Shown piece after piece: positions 7,817-16,014 of a stretch of 64,000 nucleotides of DNA (positions are counted from its first letter, which is position 1; the number at the start of each line of letters is the position of its first letter). The stretch lies in assembly GCF_022899935.1 (NCBI RefSeq), contig NZ_JALJCJ010000009.1, forward strand, positions 102,353 through 166,352, given 5' to 3'. This DNA comes from Shinella curvata. GTDB lineage: Bacteria > Pseudomonadota > Alphaproteobacteria > Rhizobiales > Rhizobiaceae. Both the position numbers and the translations under genes were made by a program. The notes beneath the pieces were generated by a model, which saw only the letters and a program-made list of their open reading frames with translations, was not told the DNA's origin and did not search any database.

Positions 7817-7883
7817 GCCCTAGCCCTAGGGAATGCGGACCGAGCACGGTTTGGGCTGCGCCAGAAGGCGAATGGAGCGAACC

Positions 7884-8117
7884 ATGGATGACCGAGAACA
7901 AGAGCAGCGCGAACGTGCATATCGAATCTGGGAAGAGGAGGGGAGGCCCGAGGGTCTTCATGAAGACCATTGGAGGCGCGCCGGCGAGCAGCCCGATTTC
8001 GACGATTTGAATCCGCGACCCGACCAGTCGGCCGAACAGGAGCGCGGCAGTGCGGGCCATGGTGGGAAGAAGCGCGCGCCGGCAAACTTAGAAGCAACCC
8101 TGGCAAATCCAAAATGA
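7884..8117 (+). CDS. DUF2934 family protein
   Basis: 77 residues. The signature AYRIWEEEGRPEGLHEDHW is at about residues 10-28, followed by a disordered Gln/Gly/Lys-rich tail. ATG at 7884 follows GGAGCGAACC; the longer reading from 7833 crosses unstructured leader. Second of three DUF2934 genes in the window. Confidence 0.8.
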   Translation: MDDREQEQRERAYRIWEEEGRPEGLHEDHWRRAGEQPDFDDLNPRPDQSAEQERGSAGHGGKKRAPANLEATLANPK

Positions 8118-8194
8118 ACGGGCGCCGGGGGCCGAGGAGACGGGCGGCCCCAGTGTCTCAAATATCCGTTTACATTCCGTGCGGATATCTTTTG

Positions 8195-8220
8195 GGAACA
8201 ATCACTGGGGGCTCACTGTT
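8195..8220 (+). promoter_or_regulatory. possible EcfG-type promoter
   Basis: GGAAC (8195-8199), 17-base spacer, TGTT (8217-8220), 27 bases before the GTG at 8247. The -10 is one base off consensus. Confidence 0.5.
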
Positions 8221-8246
8221 CGCGCGCTGTGCAGGAGGACTTGGCA

Positions 8247-8480
8247 GTGCGATACTTCTTCAACATCCGTGACGGGGAAAAGACGGAGCGGGATCTCGAA
8301 GGGTCTGAATTCGATACGCTGGAATTGGCGATCGACGATGCGCAGATGGCGGCGCGAGAAATCATGGCGGAACGGGTGCTTGCGGGATATGAGCCGGACG
8401 GCCAGTCTTTCGATATCGTAGACGAGGACGGTCGCATTCTGGCGAATGTCCCATTTCGCTCAGCCCTCAGGCCACAGTAG
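8247..8480 (+). CDS. DUF6894 family protein
   Basis: 77 residues starting VRYFFNIRDGE, the usual opening of this short rhizobial family, with a DxxG segment (DLEGSEFDTLELAIDDA) and a C-terminal beta strand SFDIVDEDGRILANVPF. The GTG at 8247 has AGGAGG nine bases before it, which decides against the in-frame ATG-like start at 8229. Function unknown. It overlaps the end of the Crp gene tail-to-tail by 14 bases. Confidence 0.75.
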   Translation: MRYFFNIRDGEKTERDLEGSEFDTLELAIDDAQMAAREIMAERVLAGYEPDGQSFDIVDEDGRILANVPFRSALRPQ

Positions 8481-9267
8481 AGGTTGCGACACCGGTCAGC
8501 GCTGTCGAATCTGCGATAAGACGTCGATATTCCGATTCCGGCAGCCCATACGAAGAACCTGCCAATTCCTCAAGGCCGGCGCGATTGCGGATCGTGACGA
8601 GACTACGTTCCGATCGGATCAACAGCTTCCCCTCGAGCGCATGCAGTGCGTCGGTAACGCTCGGTCTGCGAACGCCGAGCATAAGCGCAAAGAAATCATG
8701 GGTGAGAGGCAGCCTTCCGCCAAGGCGATCCTGGCACATCAAAAGCCAGCGGGCGAGCCGTTTTTCGACCCCAAAGCGGCCGTCAGCGAGAGCGGTGGCC
8801 GCAATCTGTATCATGAAAACGTGCGCGAAGCGGAGAAGAACCCGCCGTATTGCCGGTCGATTGTTCGCCAAAGCCCGCAATGCAGAGGTCTCTATGCGGT
8901 GTGCGGTTCCGCCAACTTGCATGAACGCGTAGTGCGGACTGCTATCAACGTCGAGGAGGGCGGGGACACCTGAAAGCCCTTCGTGGCCGATACATCCTAC
9001 CTCTATGCTCTCAGCGCCCCTGGACCCCGCGATCTCCGATGAGAGCCCGCTCTCGAAGAAATAGACGTGGTCGATGGTCTCATAGGATTTGAACAGGAAT
9101 TCCCCCTGGCTCAGCTCAACGCGTTCAAGGCGTGCTGATACTTCGGCGAAATCTTCCGCATGCAATTTTCCAAGTAGGCCGTTTTTCCCGTCATATATTG
9201 GTTTCAAGTCGAACCCTCCGCGCCGTCGAACGTGGCCCCTAACCACATTGATACGTTTCGGTTCCAT
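8467..9267 (-). CDS. Crp/Fnr family transcriptional regulator
   Basis: 266 residues. An N-terminal cyclic-nucleotide-binding-like beta barrel (about 30-145) is followed by a dimer helix and a Crp-type winged helix (about 175-240) with the recognition stretch MLGVRRPSVTDALHALEGKLLI. No Fnr-type N-terminal Cys cluster is present, so it is not an oxygen-labile Fe-S sensor. This subgroup is abundant in rhizobia and bradyrhizobia; its ligand is generally unknown. It lies among stress genes but no target site could be assigned. Confidence 0.88.
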   Translation of the reverse strand: MEPKRINVVRGHVRRRGGFDLKPIYDGKNGLLGKLHAEDFAEVSARLERVELSQGEFLFKSYETIDHVYFFESGLSSEIAGSRGAESIEVGCIGHEGLSGVPALLDVDSSPHYAFMQVGGTAHRIETSALRALANNRPAIRRVLLRFAHVFMIQIAATALADGRFGVEKRLARWLLMCQDRLGGRLPLTHDFFALMLGVRRPSVTDALHALEGKLLIRSERSLVTIRNRAGLEELAGSSYGLPESEYRRLIADSTALTGVATSTVA

Positions 9268-9390
9268 CAGCTCCGGTTTTCGTACCGGCGGTGTAGCAGC
9301 GAGGGCGTCAGCCTAAACGCCAATGGATCAGAAGCGCCGTCTGTTCGCGCGCGCCGCTGTTCCAGTTCGAAAGAACGGGCAAGGTCGTCC

Positions 9391-9789
9391 TCACCAATTT
9401 GCGGCACGGGAGAATAAGACCGCGGCGCCCCCGAGCAGCGCTACGGCCATGAGAAGACCGGACACGACCGGTGTCCTCACAACCCGCCTGTGCCTCGTGG
9501 TCGCAATTTTTTCCCGAAGGGCAACGACGTCGCGCTGTAGCGATTGAAGCTCCGCACGTTGAAACTCGGCAGGGCTGCCCGGTTGCCTCATTGGACGTAG
9601 GCCGAGGAATTCACCCTCGTCGGAGCCCGTCGGCGCCGACGCGGTCGCGGTGTGCGTTGCCGACACCGGATCAGAAGCGGGAAATGTATCTTCCAACCCC
9701 TTTTCCAGTCGGGTTTTGTCTGCCGCCGATTGGTCCGCTTGCTCGGCGAGCAGGGATTTGACGGCGGGAGAAATTGGTCCGTCTGACAT
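9391..9789 (-). CDS. membrane-anchored protein of unknown function
   Basis: 132 residues. The N-terminal part carries LEKGLEDTFPASDPVSAT, a motif I recognise as recurrent in alphaproteobacterial small proteins without a known role. The middle (about 75-100) is a likely coiled coil (AEFQRAELQSLQRDVVALR) and the end holds one transmembrane helix (VVSGLLMAVALLGGAAVLF). The ATG of MSDGP follows GGAGGTCGAT, so the longer reading to 9810 was dropped. Confidence 0.65.
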   Translation of the reverse strand: MSDGPISPAVKSLLAEQADQSAADKTRLEKGLEDTFPASDPVSATHTATASAPTGSDEGEFLGLRPMRQPGSPAEFQRAELQSLQRDVVALREKIATTRHRRVVRTPVVSGLLMAVALLGGAAVLFSRAANW

Positions 9790-9840
9790 ATCGACCTCCA
9801 TGGAAACCACATGTTTTGTGATTGCACAAATTTGCTGAGC

Positions 9841-10353
9841 TTAGACCTTTGCCGTCTCGCCGACCTCGCGCAGCGAAAGAAATCTCGTGGTAACGCCGAC
9901 AAGATTGTCCTCAAGCCATCTCGCCATTGCCTTTTCCTCTGAAAGGTTGGCTTCGATGGCCGACACCGCCGCGCCATAGCCGCCGGCCTCGGCAATCGTC
10001 TGTAGGGAGCGATACGCGGCAATTTCGAAGTTCTCGAACGCATAATTCGCGAACGAGTTCTTGAGGATTTCGTCATCCGCCACGGTGTGGCCGAGCGCGG
10101 CCATAGCTCCAGTAAATGACAACGCGAAATCCTTGAGCGTGGAGTGGTCTTCATTGAGCCCGGTTAGGACGTCCTCAAGGCGCACGATCTGCCGTTCGGT
10201 CTCGGCAATGTGCTGCTCCAGCTTCGCTGCCACCTCTGGATAGGTTTCTATCCTCTTGACCTGCGGTTTCATGATGCTGAGCGCCTGTTTTTCCATCGCG
10301 TGTGCATTGCGCAGGCCGGCGATGAAAACGTCTCTGATCTGGTCGGTTGCCAT
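9841..10353 (-). CDS. DUF892 ferritin-like protein (YciE type)
   Basis: 170 residues, all helical. Begins MATDQIRDVFIAGLRNAHAMEKQAL and contains Glu/His pairs (EKQAL, HIAETERQIVRLE, FENFEIAAY, EEKAMARWLE) spaced as in ferritin-like four-helix bundles, where they can ligate a di-iron site. Homologues of E. coli YciE are general stress proteins. A second, shorter-diverged member is at 13474. ATG is preceded by AGGAGAG and an EcfG-type promoter. Confidence 0.85.
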   Translation of the reverse strand: MATDQIRDVFIAGLRNAHAMEKQALSIMKPQVKRIETYPEVAAKLEQHIAETERQIVRLEDVLTGLNEDHSTLKDFALSFTGAMAALGHTVADDEILKNSFANYAFENFEIAAYRSLQTIAEAGGYGAAVSAIEANLSEEKAMARWLEDNLVGVTTRFLSLREVGETAKV

Positions 10354-10381
10354 GAGCACTCTCCTATTGTGAAGCGCTTCT

Positions 10382-10406
10382 AACCGCCGGCTTATCGAGT
10401 TGTTCC
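10382..10406 (-). promoter_or_regulatory. EcfG-type stress promoter
   Basis: Minus strand: GGAAC (10406-10402), 16-base spacer, GGTT (10385-10382), 29 bases before the DUF892 gene at 10353. Confidence 0.75.
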
Positions 10407-10527
10407 CAGGCGGTCGGTTTGCCAAGACGGCCAGCGCAGGGCTCGTAGAATTTCTCCTTTTCGTCCGCAACCGTACCGCAACCGCTGGCGTGTCGCTGAG
10501 TTTCAGTGTCGGAACAAGGAGAGCCCC

Positions 10528-10818
10528 ATGGAACTCATTGACATTCGAGTTAGCGATTTGACCGACGGCATGATCACCGTTGAATTTGATGGAGAGGGCG
10601 GTGAGGCCGCGTCGGTAACGATGGCGGCGGACAGTAATCTGGAGCGAGAGGCGGCAATCCTGCGTGCCAAGCAAATCCTTGTTCAATTGACAGCGTTCGG
10701 TGAGCACGAAGCTAACAATCCAACTGCTAAAGCCGATGCGCGAGGAGACGATACGGGCTCGGCCCAAGACATTTTCAAGACGATGCCGCTCGCCCCGTTG
10801 TCGAGCCGCGAACTATGA
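10528..10818 (+). CDS. small acidic protein of unknown function
   Basis: 96 residues, starting MELIDIRVSDLTDGMITVEF; acidic, with a beta-rich first half and an Ala/Glu helix (LEREAAILRAKQILVQLTAF). No family recognised. The ATG follows ACAAGGAGAGCCCC. Its stop overlaps the SDR start by four bases, so it heads the three-gene unit 10528-13375 with the SDR and treZ genes. Confidence 0.65.
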   Translation: MELIDIRVSDLTDGMITVEFDGEGGEAASVTMAADSNLEREAAILRAKQILVQLTAFGEHEANNPTAKADARGDDTGSAQDIFKTMPLAPLSSREL

Positions 10819-11594
10819 CGCCGCGCGTTGTCTTTATCACCGGAGCTGCCTCAGGCATCGGTCGTGCCACCGCGCGCCTGCTTGCGGCGGCGGAAAATGA
10901 TCTCGTTCTGATGGATTTGCAGGGAGACGGTCTCTGCGAGCTCGCCGACGAGCTGTCTTTATCGGACGGCGTAACAGTCGTCAGTATCGGCGGTGATGTG
11001 TCTGACGAAGCCGATATGGACCAAGCCGTTCACGCTGTGACCTCAAACTGGGGTCGGTTGGATGCGGTAGTCGTCAATGCAGGCATCAATGGTGTATGGG
11101 CGCCGATCGACGATCTGACCCCGGAAGAATGGGATCGGACAATCCGCATAAATCTTCGCGGGACATATTTGACGATCAATCGAACAGTTCCGCTTCTGAA
11201 GAAGTCTGGAGGAGGCGCGATCGTCGTCGTCGCTTCAATCAACGGCGTAAGGACATTCACGAATCCCGGGGCAACCGCTTACAGCGCGAGTAAAGCCGCG
11301 CAGGTCGCCATGGTCCAGCAGTTGGCACTTGAACTCGCTCGGCACGGCATTCGGATCAACGTCGTCTGTCCCGGGGCGATCGATACCAATATCGCAGCCT
11401 CATCGCAGATCAGGCATCGGGAGCAGACGGAAATACCTGTGGTCTGGCCGGATGGCAGTGTGCCGATCACCGGTGGAGAGCCGGGTCGCGCGGAAGATGT
11501 CGCTAGGATCATAGGCTTTTTGCTGAGCGATGCGTCGGCGCATATGACCGGTTCCCCGATTTTCGTTGACGGCGGACAGGGACTTCTACGATGA
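10815..11594 (+). CDS. SDR family oxidoreductase
   Basis: 259 residues, a classical short-chain dehydrogenase. The cofactor motif GAASGIGRATA is near residue 11, NAGINGVW near 91, and the catalytic Ser-Tyr-Lys set in VVASINGV and AYSASKAAQ (about 143-163). C-terminal FVDGGQGL is typical. Asp after the second strand (LMDLQGD) points to NAD(H) preference. The substrate is not deducible; position between two genes with four-base overlaps, the second treZ, suggests sugar or polyol metabolism under stress. Confidence 0.88.
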   Translation: MTPRVVFITGAASGIGRATARLLAAAENDLVLMDLQGDGLCELADELSLSDGVTVVSIGGDVSDEADMDQAVHAVTSNWGRLDAVVVNAGINGVWAPIDDLTPEEWDRTIRINLRGTYLTINRTVPLLKKSGGGAIVVVASINGVRTFTNPGATAYSASKAAQVAMVQQLALELARHGIRINVVCPGAIDTNIAASSQIRHREQTEIPVVWPDGSVPITGGEPGRAEDVARIIGFLLSDASAHMTGSPIFVDGGQGLLR

Positions 11595-13375
11595 GAGCAG
11601 CCAACAACCATACCTGGGGTCCGAAACTTCACGCAGATGGATCCGCAACCTTCGACATCTGGGCGCCGGCACTGCCCAGTCTCGCCGTCGAGATATCCGA
11701 AAAAATTTATCCCATGAGCCCTATCGGCGGAAGCTGGTACTCCGTGACCGTAAAGGGCGTTAAATCTGATTCCACTTATCTCTATGTGCTTCCAGATGGA
11801 TCGCGTGTTCCAGATCCGGCACCGCGGTTCCAGCCTCATGGCGTCTTCGGGCCATCGCGCTTATGGGATCACAAAGCTTTTGGCTGGACACAGAACCACT
11901 GGACCGGCCGGCCATGGGAAGAGCACGTCTTCTACGAAATCCACATCGGGGCGTTTACTGCCGAAGGGACGTTCGTCGCGGCCCTAGAGCATCTCCCCCG
12001 TTTAGCCGAAATGGGCTTCACGGCAGTGGAGATCATGCCGCTCGCACAGTTTCCCGGCGAGCGAGGATGGGGATATGACGGCGTCTTCCCCTATGCACCC
12101 CATAACGCCTACGGCAGCCCGGACGATTTCAAGTGCTTCGTCGATGCCGCGCATCGGTGCGGTTTGGCGGTCTACCTCGATGTTGTCTACAACCATTTCG
12201 GGCCTGAGGGGAATGTGTTGCCGCAACTCGCGCCGGACTTCTTCCAGGCGGACAATCCGACCCCCTGGGGTGACCGGATCGATTTTGGGCAGGACGCCGT
12301 CCGGCGCTTCTTCCTCGACAACGTTATCTACTGGATCGAGGCGTTTTGCCTCGATGGCCTTCGACTCGACGCTGTCGACCAGATCGAGGATGCGCGTGAT
12401 CTGCATATTCTTCAGGAGATTTCAGATGCGGTTCGCGAACGTTTTTCTGAGCGGCATGTCCACCTGATCGTCGAGAACCCGGCAAACGGGACCGATTTGC
12501 TTGCTACTCACCACGAGGGTCGCAGGCTATATGACGCGGACTGGAACGACGAGTTTCATCATGCCGTGCATGTCGCCGTTACCGGCGAAGCCAGCGGCCA
12601 TTATGAACCGTTCGCTGACGCGCCGTTCGCAAATATCAAGAAGGCGCTTGCGGAGGGCTACCTCCATGAGGGAAAGCGCACACTTCCAATCGAACCGAGC
12701 CCTTCCGCTTCTTTGCCCCCAACGGCTTTCGTTCACTTCCTGCAGAACCACGATCAGGTCGGCAACCGCGCGTGCGGTGACCGTCTTCACACGGCGATCG
12801 ACAAACACCGTTTCCGCGTCCTGACCGAGATCCTGGTGCTTTCGCCGCAGATCCCCTTGTTCTTCATGGGTGACGATCATCTGAGCAATCGACCGTTCCA
12901 TTTCTTCTCGGACTATGAAGGTGAGATCGCCGAGGCGATCAAAGCCAATCGGCCGCGAGAGGCCGAAAACTTTGGAGGCTTCCCACCTGGAGTGCGGCCC
13001 GAAGACATCGCCGATCCCAACGATCGAGCGACGTTCACCCGATCGAAGATCGCGTGGGACCAGACGCACACACCAGAAGTGTCTGATTGGAAAATCCTTC
13101 TGGCCGTCCTTCTGGCAGTTCGCAAGAAACACGTCCTCCCGTGCCTTACCGGCGCTGAAGGCTATGCTGGCACCGTGATACCCTCGGAAGACAGCTTGAT
13201 TTTCATCGACTGGCGCATGCCGGGCCGAATGCTTCGCCTACGGGCAAACCTCTCGCAGGAACCCCGCGATCTCGACGCTCGCCTAGGTCAACTCGTCTAC
13301 GCGACTGGGTCTCATACTCACGGAAACTCCCTCGAAGCTTGGTCGACCCGCCTCTATATCCAACCGCCTGCCTAG
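11591..13375 (+). CDS. treZ: maltooligosyltrehalose trehalohydrolase
   Basis: 594 residues, GH13 family, usual TreZ length. It hydrolyses the terminal maltooligosyl-trehalose bond to free trehalose. An N-terminal carbohydrate-binding-like domain (about 1-105) is followed by the barrel: HIGAFTAEGTF near 119, VYLDVVYNHFGPEGN near 195, nucleophile Asp in LRLDAVDQIED near 257, acid/base Glu in HLIVENPA near 291, and FLQNHDQVGNR near 382. TreY, which makes the substrate, is not in the window. Coupled to the SDR gene by an ATGA overlap. Confidence 0.93.
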   Translation: MRAANNHTWGPKLHADGSATFDIWAPALPSLAVEISEKIYPMSPIGGSWYSVTVKGVKSDSTYLYVLPDGSRVPDPAPRFQPHGVFGPSRLWDHKAFGWTQNHWTGRPWEEHVFYEIHIGAFTAEGTFVAALEHLPRLAEMGFTAVEIMPLAQFPGERGWGYDGVFPYAPHNAYGSPDDFKCFVDAAHRCGLAVYLDVVYNHFGPEGNVLPQLAPDFFQADNPTPWGDRIDFGQDAVRRFFLDNVIYWIEAFCLDGLRLDAVDQIEDARDLHILQEISDAVRERFSERHVHLIVENPANGTDLLATHHEGRRLYDADWNDEFHHAVHVAVTGEASGHYEPFADAPFANIKKALAEGYLHEGKRTLPIEPSPSASLPPTAFVHFLQNHDQVGNRACGDRLHTAIDKHRFRVLTEILVLSPQIPLFFMGDDHLSNRPFHFFSDYEGEIAEAIKANRPREAENFGGFPPGVRPEDIADPNDRATFTRSKIAWDQTHTPEVSDWKILLAVLLAVRKKHVLPCLTGAEGYAGTVIPSEDSLIFIDWRMPGRMLRLRANLSQEPRDLDARLGQLVYATGSHTHGNSLEAWSTRLYIQPPA

Positions 13376-13389
13376 GCGCATCGACTAAC

Positions 13390-13414
13390 GGAACAACTTG
13401 AGCGGCTGCTGGTT
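13390..13414 (+). promoter_or_regulatory. EcfG-type stress promoter
   Basis: GGAAC (13390-13394), 16-base spacer, GGTT (13411-13414), 60 bases before the DUF892 gene at 13474. Confidence 0.75.
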
Positions 13415-13473
13415 CGGCTAGCCGCTGAGAGCCCGAGCCATTGCTCACCAAAAGTTCAATACAGGAGAAGCCT

Positions 13474-13974
13474 ATGCCTACGAAAACACTGGAAGACCTG
13501 TTCACCGATGGTGTCAAGGACATCTACTACGCCGAACGCAAAATTATCGCTGCCCTGAAGAAGATGATCCGCGGCGCCCAGTCCGAGGACCTGAAGGCCG
13601 CATTCGACAAGCACCTGCAGGAAACCGAGGGTCAGGTTGAACGCCTGGTCCAAGTGTTCGAGCTCCTCGGCAAGCCGGCGCGTGGCAAAACCTGCCCAGC
13701 GATCGACGGCATTATCGAAGAGGGGCAGGAGGTCCTGGAGGAGTTCAAGGGCTCACCCGCGATCGACGCGGGCCTGCTCGCTGCGGCCCAGGCAGTCGAA
13801 CACTACGAGATCGCGCGCTATGGGACGCTGAAGTCATGGGCGGTCCAACTTGGCAAGACGGATGTTGCCGAACTTCTTGAGCAGACGCTGCTGGAAGAAA
13901 CCAACACCGACGCGACCCTCACGAAGCTTGCGGAAACGAAGGTCAATCTCAAAGGCCAGAGTAAGGCAGCCTGA
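13474..13974 (+). CDS. DUF892 ferritin-like protein (YciE type)
   Basis: 166 residues. The opening TLEDLFTDGVKDIYYAERKI is the classic YciE start and contains the first Tyr-Ala-Glu helix; later Glu/His positions (HLQETEGQVERLVQVFE, AVEHYEIARYGTL, EQTLLEETNTD) complete the ferritin-like pattern. Stress-induced in enterobacteria; iron binding is inferred. ATG at 13474 has AGGAGA upstream. It differs clearly from the copy at 9841, so the two are old paralogues rather than a recent duplication. Confidence 0.9.
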   Translation: MPTKTLEDLFTDGVKDIYYAERKIIAALKKMIRGAQSEDLKAAFDKHLQETEGQVERLVQVFELLGKPARGKTCPAIDGIIEEGQEVLEEFKGSPAIDAGLLAAAQAVEHYEIARYGTLKSWAVQLGKTDVAELLEQTLLEETNTDATLTKLAETKVNLKGQSKAA

Positions 13975-13983
13975 TCGCGAAGC

Positions 13984-14008
13984 GGGTCGGCGTTGCTACT
14001 GCCGACCC
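13984..14008 (+). terminator. hairpin after DUF892 gene
   Basis: Eight-base perfect stem GGGTCGGC (13984-13991) with GCCGACCC (14001-14008) and a nine-base loop, ten bases after the stop. No T-run follows. Confidence 0.5.
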
Positions 14009-14035
14009 GTACATGGCAGAGCGTGGGTGTAGGAC

Positions 14036-14695
14036 ATGAAACTTCTGAGAGACAACGGCCTTACCATCGTCCTTGTTCTTGCGACCGTGGCAACAATCAT
14101 TGGCATGGTGATTGCTGGCCACGCAGTCTACAGCGATGAGCTCTCGCAGCACGGACAGGTTCCAGTCGATTTTTCCGCCTATCTCACTTCCGGTCATTTC
14201 CTTTCCGCGCTTTTCGAGAATTGGGAAAGTGAATTCCTCCAGATGAGCGCCTACGTCGTGCTGACAGCCTTTCTATTTCAGCGCGGCTCGGCAGAGTCGA
14301 AAGATCCGGACGAAGTTTCATCACAGGATACCTTTCCACAAGACGATACCTTGAACCCCCATGCTCCTGCACCGGTACGCAGGGGCGGTACTTGGGCGAA
14401 AGTCTATGCATATTCGCTAGGGTTGGCTCTCTTTGTCCTTTTTCTCGTGAGCTTCCTGATGCATCTGAGAGATAGCGCCGCCGCGCAGGCGAAAGAGGCC
14501 GCGATGCATGGAGGGGTTCCCCCAACAGTATGGGAACATTTCGGCAGCTCGGAGTTCTGGTTTGAGTCCTTCCAGAATTGGCAGAGCGAGTTTCTCTCGA
14601 CCGCCGTGCTTGTCGTTCTGTCGATTTTCCTGCGATTTCGTGGCTCGCCCGAGTCGAAACCGGTTGCAGCTCCTAATGTAAAAACGGGCGCGTAG
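14036..14695 (+). CDS. DUF6766 membrane protein
   Basis: 219 residues. The layout is an internal duplication: each half has a hydrophobic helix (about 8-30 and 123-143) followed by a Phe/Trp-Glu-Ser motif (ALFENWESEFLQMSAYVVL and SFQNWQSEFLSTAVLVVL) and a short Arg-Gly-Ser-x-Glu-Ser end. Inner-membrane location; role unknown. ATG is 61 bases after the DUF892 stop, beyond the hairpin, so it may be separately expressed. Confidence 0.75.
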   Translation: MKLLRDNGLTIVLVLATVATIIGMVIAGHAVYSDELSQHGQVPVDFSAYLTSGHFLSALFENWESEFLQMSAYVVLTAFLFQRGSAESKDPDEVSSQDTFPQDDTLNPHAPAPVRRGGTWAKVYAYSLGLALFVLFLVSFLMHLRDSAAAQAKEAAMHGGVPPTVWEHFGSSEFWFESFQNWQSEFLSTAVLVVLSIFLRFRGSPESKPVAAPNVKTGA

Positions 14696-14711
14696 ATTAG
14701 CTCGCGCCCGT
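14684..14711 (-). terminator. intrinsic terminator of the DUF4142 gene at 14757
   Basis: Nine-base perfect stem ACGGGCGCG/CGCGCCCGT (14684-14692 with 14703-14711). Read on the minus strand it is followed by TTTT, so it terminates transcription from 14757; it overlaps the last codons of the convergent DUF6766 gene. Confidence 0.7.
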
Positions 14712-14756
14712 AGTCAGGTCTGAGCCAGACGTCGGCCCCTATACGCAGGTGTGAAT

Positions 14757-15287
14757 CTACTTGCCTTCGAGGTCTTCGGCCATCTTGAGGTGATGCTCCA
14801 GGTCAGGGACTGTCTTGGCCGCCCATGCCTTGAGATCAGGATTGTCACCCTCTTCGGCATACCGCTTGAAAACATCGACCGCATCTTCGTGCGCGTCCTC
14901 CTGGTCGTCTTGGTAGGCACTATCAAATTCCGCGCCGGACAGCTTTTTAAGCTCGTCGAGCGATTCCTGCTGATCTTCCGACATCGCGCTTGCGGGCTGA
15001 GCCTTGACCTTGCCGCTATCCAGAAGCGCCTTGAGGTCTGCGGTCGTCTTCTGATGCGCGTCGATCATCTGTTGGGCAAAAGCCTTGATGGTCGCGCTAC
15101 CTCTTTCCAGGGCGACTTTGCTGGATTCAATTTCAAACATATCGCTCATCGAAACTTCTTTAACAAAGTCTTCTGTCTTCGGCGGGATGCCAAGGGTGGA
15201 GTTAACGCCGGTCGTCTCCGCGGTGGACTGGGCGAAGGCGGCGGACGCGAGAAAAAACAGTGCGGGGGCTAGACGAAAAGGTTTCAT
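14757..15287 (-). CDS. exported DUF4142 protein
   Basis: 176 residues with a clear signal peptide (FRLAPALFFLASAAFAQ, cleavage after Ala-x-Ala near 19). The mature part is helical and His-rich at conserved positions (FAQQMIDAHQKTTADL, DAHEDAVDVFKRYAEEG, VPDLEHHLKMAEDL), the DUF4142 pattern. Function unknown; presumably periplasmic. Second DUF4142 gene in the window, also with its own EcfG-type promoter. Confidence 0.87.
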   Translation of the reverse strand: MKPFRLAPALFFLASAAFAQSTAETTGVNSTLGIPPKTEDFVKEVSMSDMFEIESSKVALERGSATIKAFAQQMIDAHQKTTADLKALLDSGKVKAQPASAMSEDQQESLDELKKLSGAEFDSAYQDDQEDAHEDAVDVFKRYAEEGDNPDLKAWAAKTVPDLEHHLKMAEDLEGK

Positions 15288-15315
15288 GGCGGCCTCTCCT
15301 TGTGACGGGCTCCCA

Positions 15316-15340
15316 AACCGCCCGAAGACGATAAGGTTCC
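15316..15340 (-). promoter_or_regulatory. EcfG-type stress promoter
   Basis: Minus strand: GGAAC (15340-15336), 16-base spacer, GGTT (15319-15316), 29 bases before the DUF4142 start. Confidence 0.75.
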
Positions 15341-15410
15341 AGGAAAGTGGGCGGCGCTAACGCGACGCGCTCGGGGCAGCAACCTTGTGAACAAAGACCC
15401 ATAGGCGGAT

Positions 15411-15435
15411 GGAACAACCTTTGTTTCTCCAGGTT
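15411..15435 (+). promoter_or_regulatory. EcfG-type stress promoter
   Basis: GGAAC (15411-15415), 16-base spacer, GGTT (15432-15435), 25 bases before the 24-codon gene at 15460. Divergent from the promoter at 15316-15340. Confidence 0.75.
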
Positions 15436-15459
15436 CGACGTTCAGAGAGGAGTACTGCC

Positions 15460-15534
15460 ATGAACCGCATCGTTTACATCGTCGGACTGATCGTCGTCGT
15501 GCTCGTCATCCTTTCGTTTCTGGGCCTCCGGTAG
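15460..15534 (+). CDS. 24-residue single-pass membrane peptide
   Basis: ATG to TAG encodes MNRIVYIVGLIVVVLVILSF plus GLR: a short basic/Asn start, one transmembrane helix and a C-terminal Arg. AGAGAGGAG precedes the ATG and an EcfG-type promoter lies 25 bases upstream, both arguing that it is a real gene. Peptides of this shape are common and unannotated in rhizobia. A DUF2934 gene follows after 12 bases, probably on the same transcript. Confidence 0.75.
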   Translation: MNRIVYIVGLIVVVLVILSFLGLR

Positions 15535-15546
15535 GGGGGATGCACC

Positions 15547-15948
15547 ATGCATGATCCCCGGGAACGGCGAATTACCGCGCGCGCTTTTGAGCTTTGGCAA
15601 AATGAGAGCTGCCTTGACGGACGAAGCCTCGGACATTGGCTCGAAGCGGAAAAGCAAATTGATGATGAACTAACTGTAGAAGCGGCCATCTTAGATCAAG
15701 CCGAGTCGTCGAAAGGAGGGTCGATGGATCGAGAAACATTTGAGGCCTTCGATGACGCTGGCATAGAGGCTCTTATATATGCAACAGCATCCCACAACCC
15801 TTCGGCTTCCGCGGGCGAGTGGCGGTACTTCCTAGACGGGATCAACGGCCCAGAGCTTTACATGCACGGCGATAAACGGCTTCGCGAATTCCGACCCGGC
15901 GAGGGCGAAGGTGAGGGCGCGCGGCGCGCTTGGACCCTCAGAAGGTGA
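15547..15948 (+). CDS. DUF2934-type N terminus with unknown C-terminal half
   Basis: 133 residues. Residues about 9-37 resemble DUF2934 (ARAFELWQNESCLDGRSLGHW), with the usual Glu and Gly-Arg-Pro residues partly replaced. The C-terminal half (from MDRETFEAFDD) is acidic and unrelated to anything I recognise; an internal ATG at 15724 preceded by GGAGGG could make it a separate 74-residue product. Cotranscription with the 24-residue peptide gene is likely. Confidence 0.6.
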   Translation: MHDPRERRITARAFELWQNESCLDGRSLGHWLEAEKQIDDELTVEAAILDQAESSKGGSMDRETFEAFDDAGIEALIYATASHNPSASAGEWRYFLDGINGPELYMHGDKRLREFRPGEGEGEGARRAWTLRR

Positions 15949-16014
15949 GCCTGGTACGACACGGAGCGAGAATTTCCTGCCGTTTCAATGAGCGATAGAA
16001 TTGTTCGAGGGAGC

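Noticed and set aside
7468..8112. 214-codon minus-strand frame over the KGG and DUF2934 genes
   Set aside because: Antisense to two recognisable genes and Ala/Arg/Pro-rich.
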